NCBI GenBank assembly: GCA_934553255.1
Contig: CAKTEZ010000007.1
Span: 1-56,121, forward strand
Origin: an uncultured Oscillospiraceae bacterium
GTDB lineage: Bacteria > Bacillota > Clostridia > Oscillospirales > Oscillospiraceae
Reading direction: 5' to 3'
DNA length: 56,121 bases
The notes beneath the pieces are model-generated. The model saw only the letters and a program-made list of their open reading frames with translations, was not told the DNA's origin and did no database searches. Position 1 is the stretch's first letter. Every line of letters starts with the position of its first letter. This document shows positions 7,750-17,058 of this stretch, piece after piece. Both the position numbers and the translations under genes were made by a program.

Positions 7750-7782
7750 CATTTCAAGAGAGCTAGTTTTTGCGGAGTAGGC

Positions 7783-9498
7783 ATGAATCAACGCAGAGGA
7801 AAAAGACAAGTAAATCAGGGCGCGGCGCAGGGAACGAACGACCGTGCGCGCAGGAACGCGCCACTGACGGACACGGCGGAGACCTGCGTCCGGAAGACGA
7901 GCGAGGCGGCTGGCCGCGCGGTCCGCGCGTCGAAAAGGACCGTGGGCGAAAGGCTCAGCCATATTCACCGGCGTACCAAGCAGGTCGTGCATGAGGCGCG
8001 TGAGCGCAACTTTCCGGAGTCGAACACCATTCCGGGGCAGCTGCTGCTTCTGGCCTTCGGGCTTTTGAGCTTCTGGGGCGCGCTCGGACGGGAAAAGCTG
8101 CGCCTTGCCCGCCGCCGCCATATCCGCCGTACGGGCGGACAGCGCGTGGCTGCGTGGCGCAAGAAGAAATACTATCCGGCCGTTTTTACCGCCGCGGCGC
8201 TGGCCGTGGCGGTGAGCGCCGTGTTCTTCTCCCGCTACACCATCGGCACCACCGTCGTTTACGACGGCAAGGCGCTCGACACGGTGGCGACCATGAGCGA
8301 AGCCAAGCGCGTGACTGCCAACATTGCCGCCATTACTGCGGAAACGCTGGGCGAGAGCTTTCAATTCGCCGACACCTCCATTCAGTACACCAACGGTCTG
8401 GTCGCGCGCAGCGAGATCGTGGACCGCGCCGAGCTGGAGGAGGAGCTGACCGGCGAGGTTGGTCTGGTCACCCGCGGCTACTCCCTCTACATCAACGACG
8501 AGCTGGTCGGCTCGACGCAGTACGAGGGCGCGCTGGAGGGTCTGCTCGACCAACTGAAGGAAAGCTATGTTTCCGAGGATACGCTGACCGTTGATTTTGT
8601 GGAGGATGTCCGCATTGCCGAGGGCTATGTTCCGGCGGACAGCATCGTGAACCTCGGTCAGATCGCCGAGCTGCTCAACTCCACCAAGGCCGGCGAGGTC
8701 ACCTATACGGTCGTCAAGGGCGACACATGGAGCGGCATCGCCAACGGCCACGGCATGACCACCAAGGAGCTGCTCGCCATCAACCCCGACTTTGACATCA
8801 ACCATCTGCAGATCGGCGACGAGCTGACGCTTGCCAATGCCGTCCCCTATCTGACCGTTGTGGTCACCGAGCGGCAGAACTATGTTGAGGACGTACAGTA
8901 CGACATCACCTACACCGATGACGCCAGCATGTACAAGGGCGACTACAAGGTCCTCTCCAAGGGCGTGTACGGCACGGCGGATGTCGTGGCCGATGTGACC
9001 TATATCAACGGCGAAGAGACCGAGCGCAATGTCATTTCCAGCGTCACACTCACCGAGCCGGTCACCGAGCAGCGCGCACAAGGCACCAAGCCGCGTCCGA
9101 GCTGGTTCCCCACCGGCAGCTTCCGCTGGCCGACGAGCGGCCGCATCACCTCTTACTTCGGCTACCGCAACACCGGTATCCGCGGCGCGTCCACCAACCA
9201 TAAGGGCGTTGATATTTCGGTACCTTACGGCACGCCGATCTACGCGGCGGACGGCGGCGTGGTCAGCTTCTCCGGCTATAAGGGCGCGATGGGCTACGTG
9301 GTCATCATCGACCATCAGAACGGCTTTAAGACCTATTACGAGCATAACAGTTCGCTTCTGGTCTCCGCCGGACAGACGGTCTACAAGGGCCAGCAGGTCG
9401 CCAAGGCGGGACGCAGCGGCGTTGCCAATGGTGTACACTGTCATTTCGGCATTCAGTACAACGGCACCTATTATAACCCGCTGAACTATCTGTCCTGA
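7783..9498 (+). CDS. M23 peptidoglycan endopeptidase with LysM and G5 domains
   Basis: A cell-wall hydrolase of 571 residues. A basic N-terminal cytoplasmic stretch leads to hydrophobic segments near 90-105 and 130-150 that anchor it. A LysM domain (VVKGDTWSGIANGHGMTTKE, about 310-350) binds peptidoglycan. A G5 domain (about 365-440) follows, then a C-terminal Peptidase_M23 domain (about 450-571) with HKGVD and HCHFG, the zinc-ligand motifs of lysostaphin-type endopeptidases. All ligands appear intact, so it should cleave stem-peptide crosslinks. The ATG at 7783 is chosen because the promoter lies at 7700-7728 and GGAG precedes it. Monocistronic. Confidence 0.93.
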   Translation: MNQRRGKRQVNQGAAQGTNDRARRNAPLTDTAETCVRKTSEAAGRAVRASKRTVGERLSHIHRRTKQVVHEARERNFPESNTIPGQLLLLAFGLLSFWGALGREKLRLARRRHIRRTGGQRVAAWRKKKYYPAVFTAAALAVAVSAVFFSRYTIGTTVVYDGKALDTVATMSEAKRVTANIAAITAETLGESFQFADTSIQYTNGLVARSEIVDRAELEEELTGEVGLVTRGYSLYINDELVGSTQYEGALEGLLDQLKESYVSEDTLTVDFVEDVRIAEGYVPADSIVNLGQIAELLNSTKAGEVTYTVVKGDTWSGIANGHGMTTKELLAINPDFDINHLQIGDELTLANAVPYLTVVVTERQNYVEDVQYDITYTDDASMYKGDYKVLSKGVYGTADVVADVTYINGEETERNVISSVTLTEPVTEQRAQGTKPRPSWFPTGSFRWPTSGRITSYFGYRNTGIRGASTNHKGVDISVPYGTPIYAADGGVVSFSGYKGAMGYVVIIDHQNGFKTYYEHNSSLLVSAGQTVYKGQQVAKAGRSGVANGVHCHFGIQYNGTYYNPLNYLS

Positions 9499-9510
9499 GC
9501 GTGATTTTGA

Positions 9511-9538
9511 GGGGCGTCCAAACGGACGCCCCCTTTTT
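9511..9538 (+). terminator. Intrinsic terminator of the M23 gene
   Basis: A nine-bp stem GGGGCGTCC/GGACGCCCC with an AAAC loop, followed by CTTTTT. Confidence 0.9.
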
Positions 9539-9594
9539 CGCGGCCGAACGGCGGATTTTTTCGAAAAAAACGGATCGCCATGGCAATAAAATAC

Positions 9595-9623
9595 TTGCAA
9601 TCGGCATAAAGCTATGGTAATAT
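9595..9623 (+). promoter_or_regulatory. Promoter of the rimP-nusA-infB operon
   Basis: -35 TTGCAA (9595-9600), 17-bp spacer, -10 TAATAT (9618-9623). No other clear promoter is seen before the terminator at 17980. Confidence 0.65.
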
Positions 9624-9649
9624 ACTTATGTTATTTCAGTCAGTCAGGC

Positions 9650-9678
9650 AGAGTGGACTTCCGGTCCGCTCTTTCTTT
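9650..9678 (+). promoter_or_regulatory. Attenuator-like hairpin in the rimP leader
   Basis: A nine-bp stem AGAGTGGAC/GTCCGCTCT with a TTCCG loop, followed by TTCTTTT, lies between the promoter and rimP. It looks like an intrinsic terminator in the leader, so transcription into the operon may be attenuated. NusA, encoded in this operon, affects termination at such sites. Confidence 0.5.
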
Positions 9679-9728
9679 TGCAATTTTTCACCCGTACAAA
9701 TACTTTCGTGTCGTAAAGCGAGGAGAGC

Positions 9729-10184
9729 ATGAAAAAAGTAACTGAGATCGTCGCGGAACTGGCGCGTCCCGTGGTAGAGGCGAACGGCTGCTCGCTCTGG
9801 GACGTGGAGTACATCCGCGAGGCGGGCCAATGGTATCTGCGCGTGTTCATCGACAAGGACGGCGGGGTGGACATTCTCGATTGCGAGAACATCTCCCGCA
9901 CGGTGAGCGATCTGCTCGACGAGGCGGACCCCATCGAGGGCAGCTACATGTTCGAGGTCGGCTCCGCCGGAGCCGAGCGCCCGCTCAAGCGGCCCTCGGA
10001 CTTTGAACGGTTTATGGGCGCGGACGTGCTGCTCAAGACCTACAAGCCGCGCGACGGACGCAAGGAGTTTTCCGGCGTTCTCGCGGGCTACGACGACGGC
10101 GCGGTGAGCCTGACCGTCGGCGGGGAAACGCTGCGCTTTGAAAAACCGGAGGTCGCCCTTGTGCGCCTTCGCTGCGACTTCTGA
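9729..10184 (+). CDS. rimP: Ribosome maturation factor RimP
   Basis: A 30S subunit assembly factor of 151 residues, normal length. The N-terminal alpha/beta domain carries DVEYIREAGQWYLRVFID and the family signature GSAGAERPLKRPSDFERFMG (normally SPGxxRPL...DFxRxxG). The C-terminal SH3-like barrel follows (VLAGYDDGAVSLTV). The RBS is GAGGAGAGC before the ATG. It is first in the rimP-nusA-ylxR-ylxQ-infB order conserved across Firmicutes. Confidence 0.96.
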   Translation: MKKVTEIVAELARPVVEANGCSLWDVEYIREAGQWYLRVFIDKDGGVDILDCENISRTVSDLLDEADPIEGSYMFEVGSAGAERPLKRPSDFERFMGADVLLKTYKPRDGRKEFSGVLAGYDDGAVSLTVGGETLRFEKPEVALVRLRCDF

Positions 10185-10223
10185 CCACTACCATATTTAT
10201 CATATAATAAGGAGCTTGATCCC

Positions 10224-11288
10224 ATGAAATGCGATGAAATCTTTGCCGCTCTTGCCATGCTCGAAAAGGAACGCGGCATTTCCCAGACCTTTATGATGGA
10301 TAAGATCGTACAGGCGCTCACCACCGCCTACAAGCGCGACCACGAGGGCGTGGAGAATGTGATCGTGGATGTGGACGAGAACAAGCGCGACCTCAAGATG
10401 TACGTGCAGAAGGAGGTCGTTGAGGAAGTCGAGAACCCCGGCGCTCAGATGTCTCTGGAGGACGCGAAGAAGCTCTCCGCCAAGTACGAGCTGGGCAGCA
10501 TCGTGAACATTCCCGTCGATAATGTCGAGTTCGGCCGCATTGCCGCGGGCAACGGCAAGCAGGTCATCATTCAGGGCCTGCGCGAGGCCGAGAGCGGCAT
10601 GGTCTATGAGGAGTATAACTCCAAGCAGCACGAGATCCTCACCGGCGTCGTCACCCGCATCGACCCGCGCAGCGGCAGCGCCGCCCTGCGGATCGGCACG
10701 GGCAGCGAGGCGACCGACGCCATTCTCACCGCGGGCGAGCAGGTCAAGGGCGAAACGCTCGTCGAGGGCCAGCGCATCAAGGTGTATCTTGTTGACGTCC
10801 GCCGCCAGTCCCGCGGCCCGCAGGTCGTCATCTCCCGCACGCACCCGGGGCTTGTCAAGCGCCTGTTCGAGCTGGAGGTGCCGGAGATCTACGACGGCGT
10901 GGTGGAGATCCGCTCCATCGCCCGCGAGGCGGGTTCCCGCACGAAGATGGCGGTGTGGAGCAACGACGCGAACATCGATCCCATCGGCGCTTGCGTCGGT
11001 CCCCGCGGTCAGCGCGTGAACAACATCGTGGAGGAGCTGCGCGGCGAAAAGATCGACATTATCAAGTACAGCGAGGACCCCGCCGAGTACATCGCCGCGG
11101 CGCTTGCTCCGGCGGACGTGATCGAGGTCCGCATGGCCGAGGACGGCAGCAAGGCCTGCCGCGTCATCGTCCCCGACGACCAGCTTTCGCTCGCCATCGG
11201 CAAGGAGGGACAGAACGCCCGTCTCGCCGCCCGCCTGGTCGGCTATAAGATCGACATCAAGCCCCAGAGCTACCGCGAGGAAGAATAA
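10224..11288 (+). CDS. nusA: Transcription termination/antitermination factor NusA
   Basis: An RNA polymerase-associated factor of 354 residues, a typical Firmicute length (no C-terminal acidic repeats). The N-terminal RNAP-binding domain occupies about 1-125, an S1 domain about 135-200, and two KH domains follow, the first with GACVGPRGQRVNNIVEELRGEKID and the second with LSLAIGKEGQNARLAARLVGYKID. It modulates pausing, termination and antitermination, possibly at the hairpin in its own operon leader. Starts 39 bp after rimP with AAGGAG upstream. Confidence 0.97.
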   Translation: MKCDEIFAALAMLEKERGISQTFMMDKIVQALTTAYKRDHEGVENVIVDVDENKRDLKMYVQKEVVEEVENPGAQMSLEDAKKLSAKYELGSIVNIPVDNVEFGRIAAGNGKQVIIQGLREAESGMVYEEYNSKQHEILTGVVTRIDPRSGSAALRIGTGSEATDAILTAGEQVKGETLVEGQRIKVYLVDVRRQSRGPQVVISRTHPGLVKRLFELEVPEIYDGVVEIRSIAREAGSRTKMAVWSNDANIDPIGACVGPRGQRVNNIVEELRGEKIDIIKYSEDPAEYIAAALAPADVIEVRMAEDGSKACRVIVPDDQLSLAIGKEGQNARLAARLVGYKIDIKPQSYREEE

Positions 11289-11292
11289 GAAA

Positions 11293-11373
11293 TGAGCCTG
11301 TTGACTTATGCGCTTTGCGGCATTGCTGTTTTGCTGTCGCTGCTGTCGGTGTGGCTGAACAGACGCAAGTAAG
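11293..11373 (+). CDS. 26-residue single-helix membrane micro-protein (predicted)
   Basis: A micro-ORF starting 4 bp after the nusA stop, with GAGGAAG (inside the end of nusA) as its ribosome binding site. The 26 residues are almost entirely one hydrophobic helix (LLTYALCGIAVLLSLLSVWL) with a positive tail (NRRK), a plausible single-pass membrane peptide. It fills the gap between nusA and ylxR. No family is recognised. It could be non-coding spacer; conservation in relatives would decide. Confidence 0.45.
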
Positions 11374-11391
11374 AACGAAGGAGGCGGCTTC

Positions 11392-11664
11392 ATGCAAAAA
11401 GAGAAAAAGGTCCCGCAGCGCCAATGCGTGGGCTGCCGCGAGAGGAAGGAAAAGCGCGAGCTGATCCGCGTGGTCCGCTCGCCGGAGGGCGAGATCTCGC
11501 TCGACTTCAAGGGCAAAAAGCCGGGGCGCGGCGCATACCTCTGCCCTGACCTCGATTGCCTGAGGCGCGCGCGCAAGTCCCGCGCGCTGGAGCGGGCCCT
11601 TGAGACCGCCATCACGCCGGAGCTTTACGACGAGCTGGAAAGAGAGATGGTGAGCGGTGGATAG
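11392..11664 (+). CDS. ylxR: YlxR family RNA-binding protein (DUF448)
   Basis: A small basic protein of 90 residues between nusA and infB, as in most Firmicutes. The family signature is visible: RQCVGCRERKEKRELIRVVR near the N-terminus and GRGAYLCPD in the middle. YlxR members are nucleic-acid-binding and have been tied to RNase P activity. The stop overlaps the next gene by 8 nt, implying translational coupling. Confidence 0.93.
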   Translation: MQKEKKVPQRQCVGCRERKEKRELIRVVRSPEGEISLDFKGKKPGRGAYLCPDLDCLRRARKSRALERALETAITPELYDELEREMVSGG

Positions 11665-12304
11665 AGTCTTGAACCTCATCGGCCTTGCACAGAAGGCAGG
11701 GCGCTTGGCCGTCGGCGAGGAGCCGACCGGCGCGGCGGCAAGAGCGCGCGACGCGCGGCTCATTTTGGTCGCTGCCGACGCCGCGGAGAACAGCGTGCGC
11801 CGCGTGCGGCATTTTGCCGACGCGGGACAATGCCTCTGGTGCCGCATTGGGGCGGATAAGGACGCGCTTGGCCGCGCGGTCGGCCGCTCAAGCTGCGCGA
11901 TGCTGGCGGTCATGGACGTCGGCTTTGCCGAAGCCATCGCAAAAAAGCTGGCGGAGGGCGACGAGCGCTATGCCGTCACGGCGGAGAAGCTCTCCGTCAA
12001 GGCGCAGCGCGCCGCCGAGCGCCGCCGAGAGGCCGAGGCGCATGAGAAGAATGTCCGCACCGGCAAAAAACGCGCGGAGAAGAAAGCGGCGGAGCCGGAG
12101 CGGGGGAAAAAACGTCCCGCAAGGCAGGCTGCCGCAGGAGCGGGCGGAAAAGATCCCGCAGGCGCACACGGCCGCGCCAACGCGAAGAAGCCCACCCGCG
12201 AGGAGCGCAAGCGCGCCGCTGTCAAGGCCGCCGCGCGTACGCGCTACGCGAACGCCCGCCCCGTCAAGCGCGGCAAGGGCAGCGTAAACAAGGATAAGCA
12301 GTAA
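11657..12304 (+). CDS. YlxQ-like L7Ae-family protein with long basic tail
   Basis: A protein of 215 residues. The first 95 or so form an L7Ae/L30e-type RNA-binding fold, as in YlxQ (LIGLAQKAGRLAVGEE, LILVAADAAENS, MLAVMDVGFAEAI). YlxQ proteins are usually about 100 residues. Here another 110 residues follow, rich in Lys, Arg, Ala and Glu and probably disordered, suited to binding rRNA. The start is GTG at 11657 inside ylxR. The N-terminal domain sits in the normal ylxQ slot; the extension is the odd part. Confidence 0.88.
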   Translation: MDRVLNLIGLAQKAGRLAVGEEPTGAAARARDARLILVAADAAENSVRRVRHFADAGQCLWCRIGADKDALGRAVGRSSCAMLAVMDVGFAEAIAKKLAEGDERYAVTAEKLSVKAQRAAERRREAEAHEKNVRTGKKRAEKKAAEPERGKKRPARQAAAGAGGKDPAGAHGRANAKKPTREERKRAAVKAAARTRYANARPVKRGKGSVNKDKQ

Positions 12305-12334
12305 TTCGGTCCCATCACATTTGGAGGTGTTATA

Positions 12335-14713
12335 TTGGCTACTACGGAGAACAAAAACAAGGTGAGCAGTCTGGCGAAGGACTTCGGCCTGCAGTCGAAG
12401 GATATTATCGCCATCCTCAAGGATTACACGGAGGCCCCCAAGGGTCACTCCCAAGTGCTGAACGACCGTGAGCTGTCGATCGTGTTCGACTACCTGACGC
12501 TGCATCATCAGGTGAAGATCGAGACGATCTTCGCCGAGACCTATCGGGAGAAGAAAGAGGAGCCGAAGGCGGCTCCCGCCGCGCCGCAGAAGGCCGCCGC
12601 GCCTGCCGCGCCGCAGCAGAAGAACGCGCAGACGGCCGCGCCGAAGGCCGCGGGCGCAGCGAACGGCGCGCCGAGCAAGTCCACCGCGACGCAGCAGCCC
12701 ACCACCCGCGTGCCGGAAAAGAAGATCGTGGACACCCGCAAGTCCACCAACGTCAATCTCGACAAGTACGACGAGAAGCTGCAGGATATGGCCGAGCGCA
12801 GCAGCGCGGGCGGCCGCCGCGACAGCATGAGCGCGGGCAAGGAGAAATTCCGCAACGCCGCGAACAAGAAGAACAACCGCAACGCGCCCGCCTTCTCCAA
12901 CAAGCGCAAGCAGGAGGAGGCCGAGAAGATGCGCCGCCTCCAGCTGGAGATCGCCAAGAAGATCCCGCTGACCGTCAAGATCCCCGACGAGATCTCCGTC
13001 GGCGAGCTGGCCAGCCGCATGAAGAAGACCGGCGCGGAGGTCGTCAAGTGCCTGATGAAGAACGGCATTATGGCGTCCCTCAGCCAGATCATCGACTTCG
13101 ACACCGCTTCCTTCGTCGCCGAGGAACTCGGCTGCAAGGTGGAGAAGGAGGTCGTCGTCACCATTGAGGAAAAGCTCATCGACGACCATCAGGACACCGA
13201 AGAGGAACTCAAGCCGCGCGCGCCCGTCGTGGTAGTTATGGGCCACGTCGACCACGGCAAGACCAGCCTGCTCGACTATATCCGCAACGCGCATGTCGCC
13301 TCCGGCGAGGCGGGCGGCATCACGCAGCACATCGGCGCCTATCAGGTGCAGATCAAGGGCAAGCCCATCACCTTCCTCGACACGCCGGGCCACGAGGCGT
13401 TCACCTCCATGCGCGCCCGCGGCGCGATGATCACGGACATTGCGATCCTTGTCGTCGCCGCCGAGGACGGCATCAAGCCCCAGACCGTCGAGTCCATCAA
13501 CCACGCCAAGGCCGCCGGTATCCCCATCATCGTTGCCATCAACAAGATGGATAAGCCGGACGCGAACCCCGAACGCATCAAGGAGCAGCTCACCAAGTAC
13601 GACCTGCTTGCCGAGGACTGGGGCGGCGACACGATCGTCTGCCCGATCTCCGCCAAGACCGGCATGGGCGTGGATAATCTGCTGGAAATGGTCGCGCTGA
13701 CCGCCGAGGTCGGCGAGCTGAAGGCCAACCCCAACCGCGCCGCCAGCGGCGCCGTTATCGAGGCGCGGCTCGACAAGGGCCGCGGTCCGGTCGCCACGCT
13801 CCTCGTGCAGAACGGCACGCTCCATCAGGGCGACATCATCATCGCCGGTACGGCGGTCGGCCGCGTCCGCATGATGACGAACGACAAGGGCCAGAAGCTC
13901 ACCGCGGCAGGCCCCTCCGTCCCTGTGGAGATCACGGGTCTCGGCGAGGTGCCGAGCGCGGGCGCGAACTTTAACGCCGTCGCCGACGAGCGCCTTGCGC
14001 GCGAGCTGGTCGAGCAGCGCAAGAACGAGGAAAAGGCCAAGGCCAACGCGCCCATCTCCAAGGTCTCGCTGGAGGACCTCTTCAGCCAGATTCAGGCGGG
14101 CGAGATGAAGAACCTGAATGTCATCGTCAAGGCGGATGTTCAGGGCAGCGTCGAGGCGGTCACCGCCTCGCTCGAAAAGATCTCCAACGAGGAGGTCCGC
14201 GTGCGCGTGATCCACGGCGCGGTCGGCGCCATCAACGAAGGCGATGTTATGCTCGCCTCCACCTCGAATGCCATCATCGTCGGCTTCAACGTCCGACCCG
14301 ACGCCGCGGCGCGCGACAGCGCGGCCCGCGCACACGTCGATATGCGTATGTACCGCGTCATTTACGACGCCATCAACGAGATCGAGGCGGCCATGAAGGG
14401 TCTGCTCGCGCCCAAGTTCCGTGAGAACGTCATCGGCCACGCCGAGATCCGCCAGACCTTCAAGGTCTCCAGCGTCGGCACGGTCGCGGGCTGCTATGTA
14501 CTCGACGGCAAGATCCAGCGCTCCTGCGAGGCGCGCATCGTGCGCGACGGCATCGTGGTCCACGAGGGGCATCTCGCTTCTCTCCAGCGCTTTAAGGACG
14601 CGGTCAAGGAGGTCGCCTCCGGCTATGAGTGCGGCCTGAACTTCGAGAAGTTCAACGACATCAAGGAGGGCGACATCGTCGAAGCCTACGTCATGGAGCA
14701 GATCGAACAGTAA
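12335..14713 (+). CDS. infB: Translation initiation factor IF-2
   Basis: The GTPase that places fMet-tRNA on the 30S subunit and promotes subunit joining, 792 residues. A short IF2_N domain (about 1-55) is followed by an Ala/Lys/Pro-rich linker (70-205), a second IF2_N region, and the G domain with GHVDHGKT (303-310), DTPGH and NKMD. Domains II to IV follow to the end. The start is TTG at 12335, supported by a strong GGAGGTG eight bases upstream; no nearer ATG is in frame. Confidence 0.97.
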   Translation: MATTENKNKVSSLAKDFGLQSKDIIAILKDYTEAPKGHSQVLNDRELSIVFDYLTLHHQVKIETIFAETYREKKEEPKAAPAAPQKAAAPAAPQQKNAQTAAPKAAGAANGAPSKSTATQQPTTRVPEKKIVDTRKSTNVNLDKYDEKLQDMAERSSAGGRRDSMSAGKEKFRNAANKKNNRNAPAFSNKRKQEEAEKMRRLQLEIAKKIPLTVKIPDEISVGELASRMKKTGAEVVKCLMKNGIMASLSQIIDFDTASFVAEELGCKVEKEVVVTIEEKLIDDHQDTEEELKPRAPVVVVMGHVDHGKTSLLDYIRNAHVASGEAGGITQHIGAYQVQIKGKPITFLDTPGHEAFTSMRARGAMITDIAILVVAAEDGIKPQTVESINHAKAAGIPIIVAINKMDKPDANPERIKEQLTKYDLLAEDWGGDTIVCPISAKTGMGVDNLLEMVALTAEVGELKANPNRAASGAVIEARLDKGRGPVATLLVQNGTLHQGDIIIAGTAVGRVRMMTNDKGQKLTAAGPSVPVEITGLGEVPSAGANFNAVADERLARELVEQRKNEEKAKANAPISKVSLEDLFSQIQAGEMKNLNVIVKADVQGSVEAVTASLEKISNEEVRVRVIHGAVGAINEGDVMLASTSNAIIVGFNVRPDAAARDSAARAHVDMRMYRVIYDAINEIEAAMKGLLAPKFRENVIGHAEIRQTFKVSSVGTVAGCYVLDGKIQRSCEARIVRDGIVVHEGHLASLQRFKDAVKEVASGYECGLNFEKFNDIKEGDIVEAYVMEQIEQ

Positions 14714-14772
14714 TTGAGCGGAAAGGGGCGGGCGGAAACGCCTGTCCCTTTTCCCGCAAAGGAGGTCATTTT

Positions 14773-15168
14773 ATGGCAAGTAACCGCATCGGGCGTATCA
14801 ACGAAGAAATTCAGCGTGAGTTGAGCGCTCTCTTCCGCACCATCAAGGATCCGCGCGTGCAGGGCGGCATGGTCACCATTACCCATGTGGACACCACCAC
14901 CGATCTGCGCTACTGCCGCGTGTTCGTGAGCGTTCTGGACAAGACACGGGAAAAGGACGCCATCCGCGGTCTGAAGTCCGCGGCGGGCTATCTGCGCCGT
15001 GAGCTGGGCGCGAGTATGTCGCTGCGCTATACGCCGGAGCTGCAATTCACCGCGGACGACTCCATCGAGTACGGCGCGCACATTCTTGAGATGCTGCGCG
15101 ACCCCACGAAGGTCAAGCCCGCGAACCCCGCGAACGCGGACATCGTACTGGACGGTGAGGACGAATGA
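14773..15168 (+). CDS. rbfA: 30S ribosome-binding factor RbfA
   Basis: A KH-type 30S maturation factor of 131 residues that binds near the 5' end of 16S rRNA. The family hallmarks are [17 protein letters not shown] at the N-terminus, [20 protein letters not shown], and the ALG-like kink region near [10 protein letters not shown]. The ATG at 14773 follows AAAGGAGG, so the longer in-frame reading from within infB is rejected. The stop overlaps the nrnA start (ATGA). Confidence 0.95.
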   Translation: MASNRIGRINEEIQRELSALFRTIKDPRVQGGMVTITHVDTTTDLRYCRVFVSVLDKTREKDAIRGLKSAAGYLRRELGASMSLRYTPELQFTADDSIEYGAHILEMLRDPTKVKPANPANADIVLDGEDE

Positions 15169-16109
15169 CGGTCAAGGAGGTCGCCGCCTTTCTGCGCGTA
15201 CACGATAATTATCTCATTTTGACGCACCGCCGTCCCGACGGCGATACGCTCGGCTGCGCCGCGGCGCTGTGCGCCATGCTGCGGCAGATGGGCAAAACGG
15301 CGGCGCTGCTGCCGAACGCCGAGGTCACGAGTCTCTATGCCGACTATGTCGCGCCCTATTGGGCGGCGGAGGACTACCGCTATGAAGCGGTGGTGTCCGT
15401 GGACCTTGCGGCGCTTGGCCTGTTTCCGGACAACGCGGAGCCGTTCAAGAACAGGGTCGACCTTGCCATCGACCACCATCCGAGCTACGAGGGCTTCGGA
15501 AAGGAAAGCTGCGTCCATCCGGAATGCGCCGCCTGCGGCGAGATCCTCTATGAGCTGGCGGTCGAGTTGGGACAGCTTGCCCCCGCCGTCGCGCTGCCGC
15601 TCTATGTCGCGGTCAGCACCGATACGGGCTGCTTCGTTTACTCGAATGTCACGGCGAACACGCATCGCGTCGCCGCCGCGCTGATGGAGACGGGCATTGA
15701 TTACCGCGCGGCGAACAAGCGCCATTTTCGCACCAAAACGAAAAAGCGTCTGGCGCTGGAGGCGGAGCTGTTGCACACGATGGAATTTTACGACGGGGAC
15801 CGCGTGGTCGTCGTCACGCTGCCGCTGAGCCTGATCGACCGGCTTGAACTGACCGAGGCGGACATGGACGATGTTTCCGCGCTCGGCGGCGTGGTGGAGG
15901 GAACGGACTGCTCCATCACGATGAAGGAGACGAGGGACGGCGCGTGGAAGATCAGCGTGCGGACCGGCGCGCGCGTCAACGCGACGAAGGCCTGCGCCGC
16001 GCTCGGCGGCGGCGGCCACCGCGCGGCCTCCGGCTGCGTGTACCGTGGCTCGCTCGCGGAAGCGAAGGCGGCGATCCTCGCCGCCGTGCGGAACGCGATA
16101 GAGGAATAA
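15165..16109 (+). CDS. nrnA: DHH/DHHA1 phosphoesterase, NrnA-like
   Basis: A bifunctional oligoribonuclease and pAp phosphatase of 314 residues that degrades nanoRNAs and 3'-phosphoadenosine 5'-phosphate. The N-terminal DHH domain has [10 protein letters not shown] (His21, Asp25, Asp27), DHHP near 104-107, and DTGCFVYSN. The C-terminal DHHA1 domain ends with [10 protein letters not shown], which binds substrate. Translationally coupled to rbfA through a 4-bp overlap, an arrangement common in Clostridia. Confidence 0.94.
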   Translation: MTVKEVAAFLRVHDNYLILTHRRPDGDTLGCAAALCAMLRQMGKTAALLPNAEVTSLYADYVAPYWAAEDYRYEAVVSVDLAALGLFPDNAEPFKNRVDLAIDHHPSYEGFGKESCVHPECAACGEILYELAVELGQLAPAVALPLYVAVSTDTGCFVYSNVTANTHRVAAALMETGIDYRAANKRHFRTKTKKRLALEAELLHTMEFYDGDRVVVVTLPLSLIDRLELTEADMDDVSALGGVVEGTDCSITMKETRDGAWKISVRTGARVNATKACAALGGGGHRAASGCVYRGSLAEAKAAILAAVRNAIEE

Positions 16110-16185
16110 GGGAATGATTTCGCATTGCGGCGAAACGCGGGAGCGGCGCAAGGACGCCGAACGCCCAGCACAAAGGAGACAGACT

Positions 16186-17046
16186 ATGCCCGATGGCATC
16201 CTCATTATTGATAAGCCCGCGGACTGGACGAGTATGGATGTGTGCGCCAAGCTGCGCGGCATCCTGCGCGAAAAGCGAATCGGCCACGCGGGGACGCTCG
16301 ACCCCATGGCGACCGGCGTGCTGCCGGTGTTCGTGGGCCGCGCGACCAAGGCGGTGCAGTTTGCCGAAAACGGGCGAAAGGAGTATCATGCCATTTTGAA
16401 GCTCGGCATGGTCACCGACACGCAGGACATGACCGGCACGGTGTTGGAAACACACCCTGTCGCTGTCGGCGCGGACGAGGTACGCGCGGCGCTGCCGCGC
16501 TTTACCGGCGCGCTTTCACAGCTCCCGCCGATGTACTCCGCGCTCAAGGTCAACGGACAGAAGCTTTACGACCTTGCGCGGCAAGGCAAGACGGTGGAGC
16601 GTAAGCCGCGCACCGTCACCGTTTACGAGTTGGAGCTGCTGGAGCAGTCCGCGCCGGACGAATTTGCCCTGCGCGTCGTCTGCTCCAAGGGAACCTATGC
16701 TCGCACGCTCTGCCACGACCTCGGGCGTGCGCTCGGCTGCGGCGGCTGCATGGCGGCGCTGCGGCGCACGATGGCGGCTGGCTTCCGCATCGCGGAGGCC
16801 GTGACGCTTGAACGGGTGCAGGAGGAGGGCGAAGCCCTGCTCCTGCCGCTGGACGAATATTTCCGCGCCTGCCCGCGCTTTACCGTGCAGAACGAGACGC
16901 AGGAAAAGCGCGCTTACAACGGCAACGCCTTCTACGCAAGGGGCGTTGCCGACGGCGAATACCGCGTTTACGACCGCGCGGGGAACTTTCTTTCGCTCTC
17001 CCGTGCGGAAAACGGCGAGCTGCACGCCGTCAAGAATTTCTTTTGA
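16186..17046 (+). CDS. truB: tRNA pseudouridine(55) synthase
   Basis: An enzyme of 286 residues that forms pseudouridine 55 in the T loop of elongator tRNAs. The catalytic aspartate is in [15 protein letters not shown] (Asp39), and [10 protein letters not shown] opens the fold. [20 protein letters not shown] and [14 protein letters not shown] are family signatures. The ATG at 16186 is chosen for the AAAGGAGA upstream; an in-frame ATG at 16114 has no RBS. It sits 76 bp after nrnA and 12 bp before ribF. Confidence 0.96.
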   Translation: MPDGILIIDKPADWTSMDVCAKLRGILREKRIGHAGTLDPMATGVLPVFVGRATKAVQFAENGRKEYHAILKLGMVTDTQDMTGTVLETHPVAVGADEVRAALPRFTGALSQLPPMYSALKVNGQKLYDLARQGKTVERKPRTVTVYELELLEQSAPDEFALRVVCSKGTYARTLCHDLGRALGCGGCMAALRRTMAAGFRIAEAVTLERVQEEGEALLLPLDEYFRACPRFTVQNETQEKRAYNGNAFYARGVADGEYRVYDRAGNFLSLSRAENGELHAVKNFF

Positions 17047-17058
17047 GGAAGCAAGACC

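Noticed and set aside
7450..7782. c-di-AMP (ydaO) riboswitch before the M23 hydrolase
   Set aside because: Such leaders exceed 120 nt with conserved GGGGAxCC elements; the predicted leader is about 50 nt.
11888..14572. Long open frame antisense to infB
   Set aside because: A mirror of GC-rich infB codons with no RBS and no recognisable domain; infB itself is unambiguous.
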